Under the pieces are notes generated by a model. That model saw only the letters and a program-made list of their open reading frames with translations. It made no database searches and was not told the origin of the DNA. The translations under genes were made by a program, and so were the position numbers. Shown one piece after another: positions 1 to 11,700 of a stretch of DNA of 64,000 bases (its first letter is position 1; each line of letters starts with the position of its first letter). The stretch is from Erigeron canadensis (Eukaryota > Streptophyta > Magnoliopsida > Asterales > Asteraceae), in NCBI RefSeq assembly GCF_010389155.1, contig NC_057762.1, forward strand, positions 28,022,055 through 28,086,054, given 5' to 3'.

Positions 1-1085
1 CTTGAAATCCCCGGCCCTCCAAAACCCCCTCTTTTCATATAATTCTCTTCATTTCCTCTCTTAATTATTTTCCATCCATCCATCCATCTTCCTTCTCTCT
101 TTTTCAGGTATACATATATATTTCTTTTCTTTGTAGATATATCCATCCTCTGTTTTTCACTTATCCTTTTACTGGCTATCATTTTTATTACTATTTGCAT
201 GAACATAAATTTACGTTTCATTAAAGTATCATTTACTAGTAATAGAAATTATATATGTGTGTAAGAGGTTATTGTTACAAATGATTTTTTGTTCATATTT
301 GAATCATAGTTTGTGTGTGTGTGTGTTTTAAAAAGGGCTATGTTATGTGCTTCGAATTAATGTATCCAATTGTCTATTTTATGTATTTTAAATATTCTGT
401 TCTTTATAGATGATCGTATTTTTGCTTACGTCACAACCAATTTCGATGTTGTAATTAATTGGATGTCACGTTGGCAAACAATTGTAAGAATATTTAAAAG
501 TTTGGATACACACACATAGATGTAAGTAAGTCTATAACACCGCCTTACACGGGTTTTATGTCCTAATACCACGACCTTAGGTATAGAGGCTGCTTTCAGG
601 TTCTATCTAAGATTAAAAATGACCTCTGGCCATGAGGATAGAACCCTTGACCTCTGTCTCTAAAGGCAAAGGTGTTAATCACTTAATCCAACCTTGTTGG
701 TTCGATACACACATAGATGTGTTTTTGTTAATTGGATACGTACCGTAGACTTTGTACTTATATTATGGCGATTTTACTTATTTAAGGTTTGGTTGTTATA
801 AATTGTGTTCAAGCTAGTGTCATTTATTAGTACTTATCTTATCACCTGATTAGCTCACTTAATTTGTAACAGGAGCTTAATTTACAGAGTTAATTGGTAA
901 AACAAAGCCTTCATTTTTCATCAATGGATCGCAGAGATACATCAGGGTTTGTAAGTGGTGGTTGTAGAAGTAGTTATATGTGTTAGAGAAAAGAGTAATG
1001 ATTACAGTATTTTTTACTTGTTTTATGCTAGTTTTTTGTGATAAGATACTTGTGCTATTTGGGTTTTCGGTTTTGCTGAATAGAA
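1..1085 (+). promoter_or_regulatory. 5' leader region with putative leader introns and a uORF
   Basis: This stretch precedes the zinc-finger gene start. A pyrimidine-rich segment ends at 107 with a good splice donor (CAG followed by GTATAC). Acceptors are possible at 871-872 or 885-886 (AACAG, TACAG), so about 108-872 or 108-886 can be read as a leader intron. A second donor (GTAAGT at 951) pairs with an acceptor at 1082-1083, just before the ATG. A short upstream ORF of 20 codons plus stop runs from 924 to 986, across the second donor, so splicing would remove its end and change its frame. A SINE sits inside the first intron. All splice sites are predicted by eye. Confidence 0.45.
524..703 (-). 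mobile_element. tRNA-derived SINE in leader intron
   Basis: Read on the minus strand, this carries a tRNA-like head with a B-box-like core (GGGTTCTATCC), the block GAGACAGAGGTCAAGG, and a 3' part with GCAGCCTCTATACCTA. It matches the SINE at 30059-30325. It is flanked by a target-site duplication GATACACACATAGATGT (704-720), with the same sequence plus one extra CA at 505-523. Homology was judged by eye. Confidence 0.75.
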
Positions 1086-2834
1086 ATGGCTAATACACCT
1101 TCATATCTCCCTTCGTTATCTGGTTCAAACACTTGCAAATGTGTTGAAAAAGTTGTCGATGGCAGGACTAGTTTACCATCATCGAGTTTTTACTTGAATG
1201 GTAACAAGAGAAAACGCAGTTTTATTGATGGGCTTTTGGATATGCAAGATGGGTCTCCACTATCTCTTGGGTTGGGTTGTTCTATGAGCTCTGGTGTCAC
1301 TGTTTTTTCGTGTAAAGAAAATGAAGAGCATAATTCGTGCGATCTTGATCTTTCAATGAATCTAATGTCTGAAACGAATTCGAAAGGTCCTGAAGTAGAC
1401 CTTGAGTTAAGTCTAGCAGCTGGTTCTGTTGAATCTGATGTTACTGCGAATAGTCGTGCATCATTTCCCTTTAAATATAATTTAAACCCGCCTGTTTCCA
1501 GCAGCATTATGACCTCTGCAGGAATTCAACTTGTGGATGAAGGGTCAACATCATCTCGATGGAAATTACCTCTTTTTTCCCCATTTCAAACTGCAGAACC
1601 TATGCCTCGTGTTCATAATGTGTCTGGATATAGTGGTTTGGATTCTGTAATACATGGTGGCTCGGCTTCCTATGATTCTGGATTGGTTCCATCACAACAG
1701 CGACGAAATAGTAATGTGAAAGAGTGTCGGTTTATTGGGTGCACAAGGGGCGCAAGAGGTGCTTCTGGTTTTTGTATTGCTCACGGTGGAGGTAGGAGGT
1801 GTCAAAGGGAAGGGTGTCAAAAAGGAGCTGAAGGAAAAACCGTGTTTTGTAAAGCCCATGGTGGTGGTCGACGTTGTGAGTTTCTTGGCTGCACCAAAAG
1901 CGCTGAAGGCCGAACAGACTTTTGTATCGGTCATGGTGGTGGTAGGCGGTGCAGCCATGACGGGTGTACCCATGCCGCCAGGGGAAAGTCAGGGTTATGT
2001 ATACGGCATGGTGGTGGAAAAAGATGCAAAATGGAAGGTTGCACTAAAAGTGCAGAGGGTATATCCGGCCTTTGTATATCTCATGGTGGTGGCCGGCGGT
2101 GCCAGTACCCTGCCTGTACTAAAGGTGCTCAAGGGAGCACGATGTTTTGTAAAGCTCATGGTGGTGGTAAACGCTGCACATTTTTAGGGTGTACGAAAGG
2201 GGCGGAAGGTAGCACAAGTTTTTGTAAAGGCCATGGTGGTGGAAAACGATGCACATTTGAAGGCGGCTGTTCTAAAAGCGTCCATGGTGGCACTCTTTTT
2301 TGTGTTAGTCATGGTGGTGGAAAGCGTTGTGCAGTAGCGGAATGTACCAAAAGCGCCAGGGGACGAACAAGTTTTTGTGTTCGTCATGGTGGTGGAAAAA
2401 GATGTAAACATGAAGGATGCGGGAAAAGCGCTCAAGGTCGAACAGATTTTTGCAAGGCACATGGCGGCGGTAAACGATGCTCATGGATCCCATCTGAACC
2501 GTCTGTAGGGCATACTTTTACAGCATGTGACAAGTTTGCTAGAGGAAAAACTGGTCTTTGTGGTTTTCATAATCAGCTGGCTCAACACAACCAGATTCCT
2601 GGAGTGTTAGCAGACAACCGTAGCCCAATTGGATATAGTGGCGGTTTAGTGCCAGCTGGGTTAGCAGATGACCATGGTACACCAGTTGAAGTGACGGGTC
2701 ATGGTGGTTACTCGTTGCCAGAAGGCAGAGTTCATGGTGGTGGCTTGATGGCTATGCTTAGAGGGTCACCCATAGCCCATCAGAACCAGGGGAAAGTTGG
2801 CCCGTGGGACTTGACGGGTGCTCAATGGGTGTAA
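1086..2834 (+). CDS. WRKY19-like zinc-finger repeat protein
   Basis: Single coding exon, 582 residues. Residues 214-464 are ten tandem 25-26-residue units of the form C-x4/5-C-x10-C-x2-H followed by GGG(R/K)R, and an eleventh degenerate unit follows from about 465. This is the zinc-finger repeat found in plant proteins annotated as 'WRKY transcription factor 19-like' or 'loricrin-related' (Arabidopsis At1g64140, At5g09670 and At5g64550 from memory). No WRKYGQK motif is present, so it is not a classical WRKY factor. The N-terminal half is low in structure. It has a basic KRKR patch (41-44), a plausible nuclear signal, and LELSL (106-110), which fits the LxLxL EAR repressor motif. A nuclear, possibly repressive, DNA- or protein-binding role is inference. 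The start is the first ATG after a predicted leader intron and the frame is open to TAA. Confidence 0.9.
   Translation: MANTPSYLPSLSGSNTCKCVEKVVDGRTSLPSSSFYLNGNKRKRSFIDGLLDMQDGSPLSLGLGCSMSSGVTVFSCKENEEHNSCDLDLSMNLMSETNSKGPEVDLELSLAAGSVESDVTANSRASFPFKYNLNPPVSSSIMTSAGIQLVDEGSTSSRWKLPLFSPFQTAEPMPRVHNVSGYSGLDSVIHGGSASYDSGLVPSQQRRNSNVKECRFIGCTRGARGASGFCIAHGGGRRCQREGCQKGAEGKTVFCKAHGGGRRCEFLGCTKSAEGRTDFCIGHGGGRRCSHDGCTHAARGKSGLCIRHGGGKRCKMEGCTKSAEGISGLCISHGGGRRCQYPACTKGAQGSTMFCKAHGGGKRCTFLGCTKGAEGSTSFCKGHGGGKRCTFEGGCSKSVHGGTLFCVSHGGGKRCAVAECTKSARGRTSFCVRHGGGKRCKHEGCGKSAQGRTDFCKAHGGGKRCSWIPSEPSVGHTFTACDKFARGKTGLCGFHNQLAQHNQIPGVLADNRSPIGYSGGLVPAGLADDHGTPVEVTGHGGYSLPEGRVHGGGLMAMLRGSPIAHQNQGKVGPWDLTGAQWV
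1725..2478 (+). repeat. 75-bp coding tandem repeat (zinc-finger array)
   Basis: Ten units of about 75 bp encode the C-x4/5-C-x10-C-x2-H-GGG repeats. The CATGGTGGTGG block recurs at each unit end. Units differ at many synonymous sites, so the array looks old and kept by selection, not freshly duplicated. Confidence 0.9.
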
Positions 2835-3925
2835 GTGAAACTTGCGCCTTCTTTATGGTTTGGTAAGGTGGTATACAGTGTGTGATAATTGTAGCTTGTT
2901 CAATATATCCTTAAATGAATGTAAATACTAAATAGGCTAGTGATCCTCATGTACAGATTGTCTTTCGCATGTTGTAGATATTAGGGATTAGTGATAACAT
3001 ATATTGTCAATTGTAAGTTGGTTATGTATTTTAGGTTAAGTTCGTTCAAGTGTATAAATTCTCAATATTTTTATGTTACAAGAATATGTGTATATGTATT
3101 TGACATGTATGTGTTCATTTATTGTATTATGTCCATTACTCTTGTTACATAACAAGCTTATGTCGAAAAGTCCAGTATGTCACATTATCAACCAAAGTTT
3201 TCAGATGATTCACTTTATAAATGTTGGTATCTATGTACCAACTGCCAAGCATGTATACACTTGTATCCTTTATCCCTTGCGGTTCGTACTTCGTACCTAT
3301 GGTGGTAAAGGGTCAAAGTGAACTTATTCTGTCCGATTTCCATCCTGTATTAGATTAGACGGGCGCAAAGGATCCATTTTTAGTGATGTTGTATTAGGGT
3401 ATGGTCTGCAAACACGTAATAATAGAACCATCTTATCTAGGACTCATTCATGACTTACTTCATAGGCCACTCTAGAAGGTTAACTTTTCAGATTAGAAAT
3501 TAACTTGTTTTAAAATCATGAAAATTTGAAAACTAAATAAAACTGGTTTTTACTGGGCTCGGTTTTGACCGTGAAACTTAAAGTCGTTTTTGAAGGAAGC
3601 CCATGAGCTAAACTTCTCTAAAGTCTAATTTATATAATACCAAAGCCCAATACAATTTAAAAGTTGGTAGATTTATAATGCCCCAAAACTTCATCCTTTT
3701 TGAAAAAAAAAGTATACTTATACCTTATTAATCATCAAGTAAAAAATTTTACACGGTCGACCCAGGTTTTTAAACCAACTTGTGGGTAAAATCCCACATG
3801 CATCAGGGTCTCCAAATAATTGTCAGTTGATCTAAGTCTCACTGGCAATGCACTAGACTAATTGATACGTACCAAAATGTCACATTGGCAACTTATGAAT
3901 CCATATAGTTACCATATACAATCAT
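2835..3925. other. 3' flank of zinc-finger gene
   Basis: The first few hundred bases probably include the 3' UTR; AATAAA-like AT-rich stretches are too common to pick one poly(A) site. I see no gene or clear element in the rest. Confidence 0.4.
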
Positions 3926-4217
3926 GGGTTTAGTATTTAGAAATGTAGTGAACTTTTACACTTTTTCTATTGTATGAATATAACTTACATTTGGTGCGTT
4001 GTAGGAAAAAACTTTGTAAAACTGTTCAAATAATGTAACATTTTGACATGCACCAATCGAAAAATTACACGTGCTAGATTATATAACTTGCCACGTATAC
4101 ACTTTTACATTATTTGAACAGTTTTATAAAGTTTCTTCCTACAATGCACCAAATCTAAGTTATATTCATAAATATGAAAAGTGTAAAAGTTTCTTACACT
4201 TCCAGATACTAAACCCT
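3926..4217. mobile_element. MITE, hAT-like, about 130-bp inverted repeats
   Basis: Ends are GGGTTTAGTATTTAG and, inverted, GGGTTTAGTATCTGG. The arms pair for roughly 130 bp, including the shared block ACTGTTCAAATAATGTAA. Flanks ACAATCAT (3918-3925) and ACAATTAT (4218-4225) match at 7 of 8 positions, which fits an 8-bp hAT target-site duplication. There is no coding capacity. Confidence 0.75.
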
Positions 4218-4568
4218 ACAATTATACACAAATTTAGAGTTCACGTTAATCAAACCTTAGTCATGATCATATAGGTGGTTAAGGAAAATGTTTAAACACA
4301 ATCACAAAAGTATATCAAGGTAAGGTTTTATACATGTAAAGTCAAATATACATGCTTTGATTATTTGAATAGGGAACATCCGAACATGTCGGTTTACCTT
4401 AAGATATTTGGTATAAATATTCTCAATAGTGGACTAGGGCCCATTAGCTTTCTTGAATTAGGTAGGATTGATAGTATATTCCAACCATTTAAGAGACTTA
4501 ACATAATTATTAATTTATACTACACAAATTATTATTAACAACAAAGTTAAGTATATACTATTCATATA

Positions 4569-4740
4569 TGGGAAAATGATTTGTATTGCAGATTTTACCT
4601 AAGTTTAGGTACTACCACATTAAAAAAAGTTACAGATTAAACTTTTGAATTTGATAAACATACATAACCCCCTGAATTTTACATAATTCCCCCTACTTTA
4701 CTTAAGATAGGTACTGCATGCTTTACCTAACCTTTCCCCT
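4569..4740. mobile_element. Short MITE, Mutator-like
   Basis: Runs from TGGGAAAATG to CTTTCCCCT, with ATTCATATA directly repeated at 4560-4568 and 4741-4749 as a perfect 9-bp target-site duplication. An inverted relative lies in intron 1 of the AAA ATPase gene (39411-39578). Confidence 0.65.
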
Positions 4741-4749
4741 ATTCATATA

Positions 4750-5835
4750 AACAAACAAGAGTAAATCAATAGAGCTCATGACGTAATTGGTAGTGGCAAG
4801 ACTGCCTATATCACGTTCATTGCGAGATTGAGTATTGTTGATATTGATGAGTGACATCAATAAAGCTCAAGGGGTCTTTTTGTTTTCTTAGAACTCTCAA
4901 ATAGTAAAAGGATCCAACATGTCCGCATGCAAGCAACATAGTGAGCTTTCATTTCTTACATGATGAGTGGGAGGATTGACTACCAAGTATTTATAGACCA
5001 ACATGTTTAAAGGTACTTGATAAATGATCTGCTAATGCTTTTTGAAACCAAAACAAAGTTAAAAGTTTTGATGAGCAACCAATAATCTTGGTTTTTTAGT
5101 TCATTGCATATGCAGCCGGCCATATGTGAATGAAAAAGTTAGGTAACCCTCATGTAGTCATGTGCAACTTTCAGCTTTTGGAAGTTGAATGTGCATTTCC
5201 TTTTCAAAAGGTGTCTACTTCATCCTCCTCTTAAACATTTTTTTTTTCAATCAAACTATAATGCCCCTCATTTTGTAATGACTTTTGCTTCTTGGTATAG
5301 ACTATAGAGACCAATGTCCAATCCTCTACAATAAGTAGTTTAGTATTATTTGGTGTAACTATTAGTACAGTATACTATTATTTGGTGTAATTATTAGTGT
5401 AGTAATAGTATACTTGCCGTTCAAAACAACTATATATAATACTATCACTTTGACATCCATATTCTTTTAAGGTATAGACTATACATTTATGATCGGAAAA
5501 TTCAATTTTATTGTGCGAAGAGTTGTTTTAAAAATATAACAAAATTTTATTGTGCGAAGAGTTGTTTTAAAGAATAACAAAGTGACAAGCCAAAAATTGG
5601 TTTAAGTGTTCGACATCGAAGTTACGTAACTTATGAAAGAGTTTCAATTTTCATAAGTTCAACGTTACTTATTTAACTATTAACAACAATGACTAATTAT
5701 AAAACTATTGAAAAAATAATAAGCTTTTAAACAAGTTATTTTAACTAGATTTTTAAAAGTAGTTGAAATCCATATAAAATAAATTAGCTAAATGGCCAGT
5801 ATATCACAAGTAGTTTTGTTAAAATTTTTTTAAAG
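4750..5835. other. Intergenic, no recognised feature
   Basis: AT-rich sequence. A small direct duplication around TTATTGTGCGAAGAGTTG occurs at about 5508-5570. I see no gene. Confidence 0.4.
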
Positions 5836-6135
5836 GTTAATTTCACTTAAAACTTCGTGTCGTGATTCGACTACAGGAGGTTTAGCATACGTTGTCTTAA
5901 CCGGTTCTGCGCTAGAGAGCTCTCTCGAAGTAGAAATGTCTATTTCAAATACCCAATGGGGGGAAACTCCCTACTAATCCGCCTGAAAGCACGACGACTA
6001 ATAGGGGTCAACGTTGCCCTCTCAGAATTGAACCTGAGTATACTCAAGTCAAGCCTTATAGAAGGACTTCGTATATTTAACCCCAAGACTTGAACCTTTG
6101 GAGATGTCCTTTTAACCAATGTGCTAATGCTTATT
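5836..6135 (-). mobile_element. SINE, about 300 bp family
   Basis: On the minus strand this starts near GCACATTGGTTAAAAGGACA, has a B-box-like AGGTTCAAGTC, and ends with ACACGAAGTTTTAAGTGA. It is the same family as 61506-61827, sharing CGTCGTGC, GGATTAGTAG, AATAGACAT and GTTAAGACAACGTATGCTA in order. Boundaries are approximate. Confidence 0.7.
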
Positions 6136-6505
6136 TCATTCTATTTTTATAAGATTTAATTTGAAACGAAGTCCTTTTCACATATAATTGTATTAACAAA
6201 GTTTTCAACTAGCAAACTATTGCACCAACTAAGTTATGAAACATTGAAGCTAATTTATGAAACATTTAAGCTAGTTATCAACAAAAACCAGAAAATCGAG
6301 GGTATAGATAACTGGTCCAAAATTAAGATTATCTAAGTTTGATTCATCATACGGCACCAAGATTTGCTATGGTATGGGACTATGGGGTTTTATCATTTTG
6401 TTTCTCGGGGTCAAACTGAATCATTTTACATATCATATAAATTTACAAATATTTATTTATATGTATATGAATTCTTAAATAAAAAAAACCTTGTATTATT
6501 ATACA

Positions 6506-6767
6506 TCTATCTATAATCTATAATCAATATCTATAATCCCAAATTGTCTTTTTTATTTTAAGAAATTCAGCACTTTTTTATACCCAAAATACTTTTACAC
6601 TTAAACAACATTAATATATATCTTTACTTCTTAATCTTTTTTTAATTACATTAATAATCACACTTCTATCGCTACCGCCATTACTGTCGCTACCCGTCGC
6701 CGTCACCACCACCTCCGCCACCAACCATCGCCGCTACAATCGTCGCATTGCGCGGATACTCCTCTAG
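6506..6767 (+). mobile_element. Short non-autonomous Helitron
   Basis: The candidate 5' end is TCTATCTATAATC preceded by A. The 3' end has GCATTGCGCGG, then CTAG followed by T, as Helitrons do when they insert between A and T. The last 110 bp are a (G/C)CCACC-rich stretch seen at several other Helitron-like ends here. There is no Rep/helicase coding. Confidence 0.5.
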
Positions 6768-7997
6768 TTGCTATTAAGGTGGATTGATAGTCAGACGTCA
6801 TGTTTTTTACAATATATCTCATATTCGAACTAGACTGAATAAATATCTTGGAATAGAAAAAAATTTAATAAATGGTGACAATAATACTCTGATTACAATG
6901 CATACATGTGACTATGTGAGCCTAAAACTCGCAATTATAAATAACTTGGAAAAAAACCATCTCCGTTTATATTGTATTACTAGGATGTTTGACATTGCAT
7001 ATTTAAAAGTTTATTTATTTATTGTTATTATTAAGACAAATTAACAATAACAAATACCCTTTAACAATTGATTGGATTGTTCGGAGTGCGGCGACATATG
7101 CCCCGATGGCGCCCTTTTTTGCCCCTTTTTCGCCATCTATATTGTGCCGGAGGGCGACTCGGCCAAAAAAAAAGAGCCCAGCAAAAAACTTCTGCCCCCT
7201 CTTTTTGAAAAATATCAGTCATTTTAACGGGACTTTTCAAAAGTAAAAAGCTTTTTATTTGTTTTTAATCCTTTAATATATATAATTACCCAATTTCTAA
7301 ATTTACACACTTAATTTTCATCTTCTCTCTTTCTCCCTATATGTTACTTGATATTTTTAACAAAAATGCATTTCAACAATCTATTCAATCAACCTTGGGG
7401 TTACCCACGACCAAACAACCCCTAACCCACTGGACATCGTCGATCTAAACAATTACGCGCTTATTTGGTACGTGGCCAAATGATGGTTCCATCACCAACT
7501 AAAACAACGAATCAGGGACAAGTATGAGTTTACCGAGTAGTTTTTTTTCTGAATATTCAATCGGTATACGACATTAAGAAAACTTCACTATATAATGGTG
7601 AAGCCTTGCACGTACCCTAAACAACAAGTATGAGTTTACAGAGTAGTTTTATTTAGGTAGTTATAATAAAATAGTTTAATTTAACTTACTATAATTATTT
7701 TAATTTGGTAAGTTTAATTTAGTTTTTGTTTTAAATTTTATTTAATTAGTAATGTAATGTAAAACTAAGGTAGTTTTATTTATTTAGTTATAACTTTTAA
7801 TATTTGTTCTATAACTTAAAAAAAAATATCTTTAAAAGAAATGTCTCACTCTAAAAATATATATATATATATATATATATATGTTAGGAGGAGGCATACG
7901 CCCAGATATGAGGGTGTCTCACTCCTCATAGTGTAACAAATTATTTATAAATCATGACCCTCTTTATAAATAGGTTCATACTTATATAGTCCACACA
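6768..7997. other. Intergenic, AT-rich with (TA)n
   Basis: No gene seen. A (TA)n run lies at about 7856-7882. The short open frames are on low-complexity sequence. Confidence 0.4.
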
Positions 7998-8320
7998 GGT
8001 AAAAGTTAATTTAGGGACATTTTAAATTAAGGACATATAACTTACATATGTGTAAGTCGTGGTGGCGGTGATCGTTGTCACCGGAGGATCATGGTGGTGG
8101 TCGGAGATGGTGGTGGTGGTCGGAGATGGTGGTGATGGTGGTTGTATAACTTACACATCTGTAAGTTGTAACTTACACATGTGTAAGTCGTGGTGGCGGT
8201 GGTCGCCGTTGCCGGAGGATCATGGTGGTGGTGGTGGTGGTCAGAGATGGTAAAAAATAAATAATTGAAAAGTGTCCCTAATGGTCCCTAATTTAAGATG
8301 TCCTTAAATTAACTCACCCC
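7998..8320. mobile_element. MITE carrying a GGT-rich minisatellite
   Basis: Inverted ends are GTTAATTTAGGGACAT and, inverted, GTTAATTTAAGGACAT, paired for about 35 bp. Flanks share GTCCACA (from 7989 and from 8321). The interior holds two copies of a unit with the palindrome ACTTACA..TGTGTAAGT followed by a GGTGGTGGTCGGAGATGGT-type array. The superfamily is unclear; flanks fit a 7-9 bp duplication. Confidence 0.6.
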
Positions 8321-10080
8321 GTCCACAAGATCCCTATGTATTAAAGTAATACGTAATTTTGACATAATAAATAAAAGGGAAATGATTAATCCTCTTAAAA
8401 ATAATAGTATAAAAATCTTCCTTATTATTAGATGAAGACATGTGGCAAAATCAAAGGGCAAAATTAAAAAAAAAAATTTAATAAATAACGAATGTCATCT
8501 TTTTAAAATTTAAAATGATTTTTAAACTAATTTTTAAGAAAATTTATCATTTTCGTAAATGAAAATATATGCCAAATATCTTTCTCCTTTGTTACAACTG
8601 TCTCCCACATATACACAATCACAAAGAGTGGCCAATATGCTTAGCCCAAGACTCTTCAACAGTCCAACCAGATTCTGCTGTCTATTCAGCATGTGAGTTG
8701 CCGCTCACTGCAAACCAACATTTTATAGGCCTTTTTTTTTTTTTTTTTTTATATATGGAAATGGAAACTACAGTATATATCATGACTTGGAGATGAAGGC
8801 GTAAATTGGGGCAACACCTTTTTTTTTTTTTTTATCTCTGAGTGTCTTTTAGTATCAATTATTGTTTTAATTTACGTCATAAAAATGAAATTGAAAAACT
8901 TTTTTTAACATAACCAGCATACTAAATTATATTAATAACAGTCACATGAGTTGTTTTTAACTTACATATAATAAGAGCGCATCAATAACAATTAACAAAC
9001 GAAATCGCATCAATAAAAAGTAAAATCTTCTCTTATTTAGCTTATTCTATATCAGAACAATGAGTTGTTTATAATTGCCTTGAAAAGAATTAGAATGAGA
9101 TAGATAGATGTTGCCCATCCATTCCAGTAATTTAATTTGTATATCTAATATAAGTATTCTGCTCGACGAGAAGTTTCTAATATTGGTGATGGTCAAGTGG
9201 ATCATCTTATTTATAGCTTATTCTATTATCAGAACAATGCACCCAATTGGCCAATTTTGAGTGATCAATATGTGAATGATATTATTTCTTCACTGACTTC
9301 TCTTGTTACCTTGTCATGTTTGTAGAAGAATGTCTTGCCATACTCTTTACGTTAATATGTCTATCTTTTATTTACAAAGTTTATTTATTGGGAAAATTTA
9401 AGTTCGGCACATCAGATGAAAATTCATTTCTACGGTATTTATAGCAGGGTTATTTGGTCGTAATTATTGCTTTGTTTCGTTATGATACCTAACATCTCGT
9501 TAGATTTAATACTCATCATGTCTTGTTTGTGTTATATAACACTTTATATAAAATGTTTGAATGAATTAGGTTTTAAAATATACATTTTAGTTGATATTGT
9601 TTTCAATAACTACTATATAATATGATTTAAAATTGAAAAATGTTAACTACAAACTTAAGATCTGTCGTTAGTGAGAAAAGTTCAACCATGAACTTTATAA
9701 TAAAAATACAATTATTTTAGACATGTTATTGATAACTCATAAGAATATCACTAGCAAAATCATTTGAAAATTATGTTTTGTTACCACTTTTTGAAAGAAA
9801 TTATTGATTAAAAGAAATTATTATTATTACTATTAATATTATATAAAGTAAACTTTTGAGGATTTATTAAAAAGTTTGGTAGATCTCAAGTGGTTGTGTG
9901 GATTTATTGAAAAGGTTTAAGTGGCTGAGCTGGTTGTGGTGGGGAGATTTGGTTTGTGTCAAATTCCACATGGGCGTTTGACAATTCCAATAGCTACAAC
10001 CCAATCAAATACATCGTCGATTCTCTTTTTCCAGTTACAACGTTTGCATTATATAGTTAAGTGACTTGATAATTGTTTGA
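8321..10080. other. Intergenic, no recognised feature
   Basis: AT-rich; poly(T) tracts at about 8732 and 8819. Nothing gene-like is visible. Confidence 0.4.
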
Positions 10081-10089
10081 TTTTATTGT

Positions 10090-11700
10090 ATAAACGAGAT
10101 ATGGCACCCAGGCGTTGCCCCAGGAGACATGACGTTTGTGGATGTCTTTTTTTTAAAAAAAATTATCTAAATTTATTAAGAAAATAGTATTAGGAGAAAT
10201 GACGAAATATGATACATAAACGACGCTCTTATAAAAATGACAAAATGTGCTGCGATCATAATACAAATAATAATAGGAAAAAGATGACTTTGATATATTA
10301 ATTTCTTTCTACCATTTTCTAACCAAAATATTACACGTTTTCTTAAAAAGTTTGTGTGGAAACAAAAAAGGTTTAATGGATGCATACAATTTAAAATGGA
10401 ATCCTTAGTACAAAATGTAAGAGATCAAAGTTTTTAAATTAAATGTATTTTAAAGAAATAAAACTAAAAAAATTTACAAAATTAAAAGTTTTTGGTGTAA
10501 ATGTATTTTAAGCATGTAAAAAATATAAGTTAAAAGTAATAATTAGAAAATAATGGACATGTGGGGCTTACAAAAAAATAAAAGAAAAAGTTACTATTCT
10601 TTGCACAAATCCCAATACTCCCGGGCCCGTGAGACATTATGTATGTAGATGCTTTTTAAAAAAAATTACTTAAATTTATTAAGATAATTGTAATAGGAGA
10701 AATAACGAAATACGTCTATAAATAAATATATTATTACCGAGACGACGCTCTTAAAAGAATGGCAAAATGTGTTACAAACATAATACAAACAATAATAGAC
10801 AAATATGACATTTTTTACATATAAATCCAAAGTTTTGAATTAACCTGACATACTAAAATGTCAGCACAAGACCCAAGATTAAATATAAATAAGTAGCCCA
10901 AAAATTTGAATACGGAATAGCAAAGCACATTAACGATAACTATGTTAATACCGATAACGACGTTCTTAGAAGATTGGTATAATATTAAAAACAATAATAG
11001 AAAAAAATGACAATAAAAATATATTTAATATTATACGATAAGTTTATGTTTTACAAATAATTATGGGTTCATGAGCCAGGAGTTAAAAGACACAATTTTT
11101 TTAAGGGGAACATGTACTATTCATCTGGTGGTTAAAAAAAAACAAATGGTAAAAATAAATGAAGGTGACATGCCCATGTGAAAAAAAGAATATTAAAACT
11201 TTTGTGTGAAAGTGAAACCTGTACAGTTTAAAATGAAATCCTTAATATAAAATTGCAAGAGATTAAATCTTTTCGTATAAAATGATTTTAAAAGAAAATA
11301 AAAATAAAAAACGATAAAAAAAAGTTAAATAAATTTACAGTGAAAAAAACTTAACCATTTTTTTAAAAAGGGTAAAAATTACTTTTATATGAAAATGAAA
11401 CTCATACAGTTTAAATGAGATCCTTAGTGTAAAATTGTAAAAGATCAAAGCTTTTAGTGTAAAATAATTTTAAAAGAAACAAAATGAAATAAAAAGGTTT
11501 GAAAAAGTTACATAAATTTGTGGTGATAAAAATTTAACCGTTTTAATAGAAAAAAGTAAAAAAATAATAGTATAAAAAACAATGAATAAAGTTACATAAA
11601 TTTGTGGTGATAAAAATTTAACCGTTTTAATAGAAAAAGGTAAAAAATAATAGTATAAAAAACAATTAATATGTGGACCCCACCAAAATAAAATTTAAAA
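10090..11700. repeat. Degenerate internally repeated block
   Basis: Several motifs recur in the same order. A block with GACGACGCTCTTA-type sequence and an AATAATAG end recurs near 10140, 10640 and 10930. A block with CAGTTTAAAATG and ATCCTTAGT recurs near 10380, 11225 and 11410. A near-perfect 84-bp tandem starts at 11507 and 11591. The block opens near 10107 with a hairpin-like CCAGGCGTTGCCCCAGG. It may be a decayed Helitron; this is inference. Confidence 0.5.

Noticed and set aside
1735..2187. 150-codon frame overlapping the zinc-finger repeats
   Set aside because: It is an alternate frame of the repeat array; composition follows the repeat and the main frame has the Cys/His pattern.
10107..10123. 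Helitron 3' hairpin at 10.1 kb
   Set aside because: The hairpin CCAGGCGTTGCCCCAGG is good but no CTRR end was found next to it, so no Helitron end is claimed.
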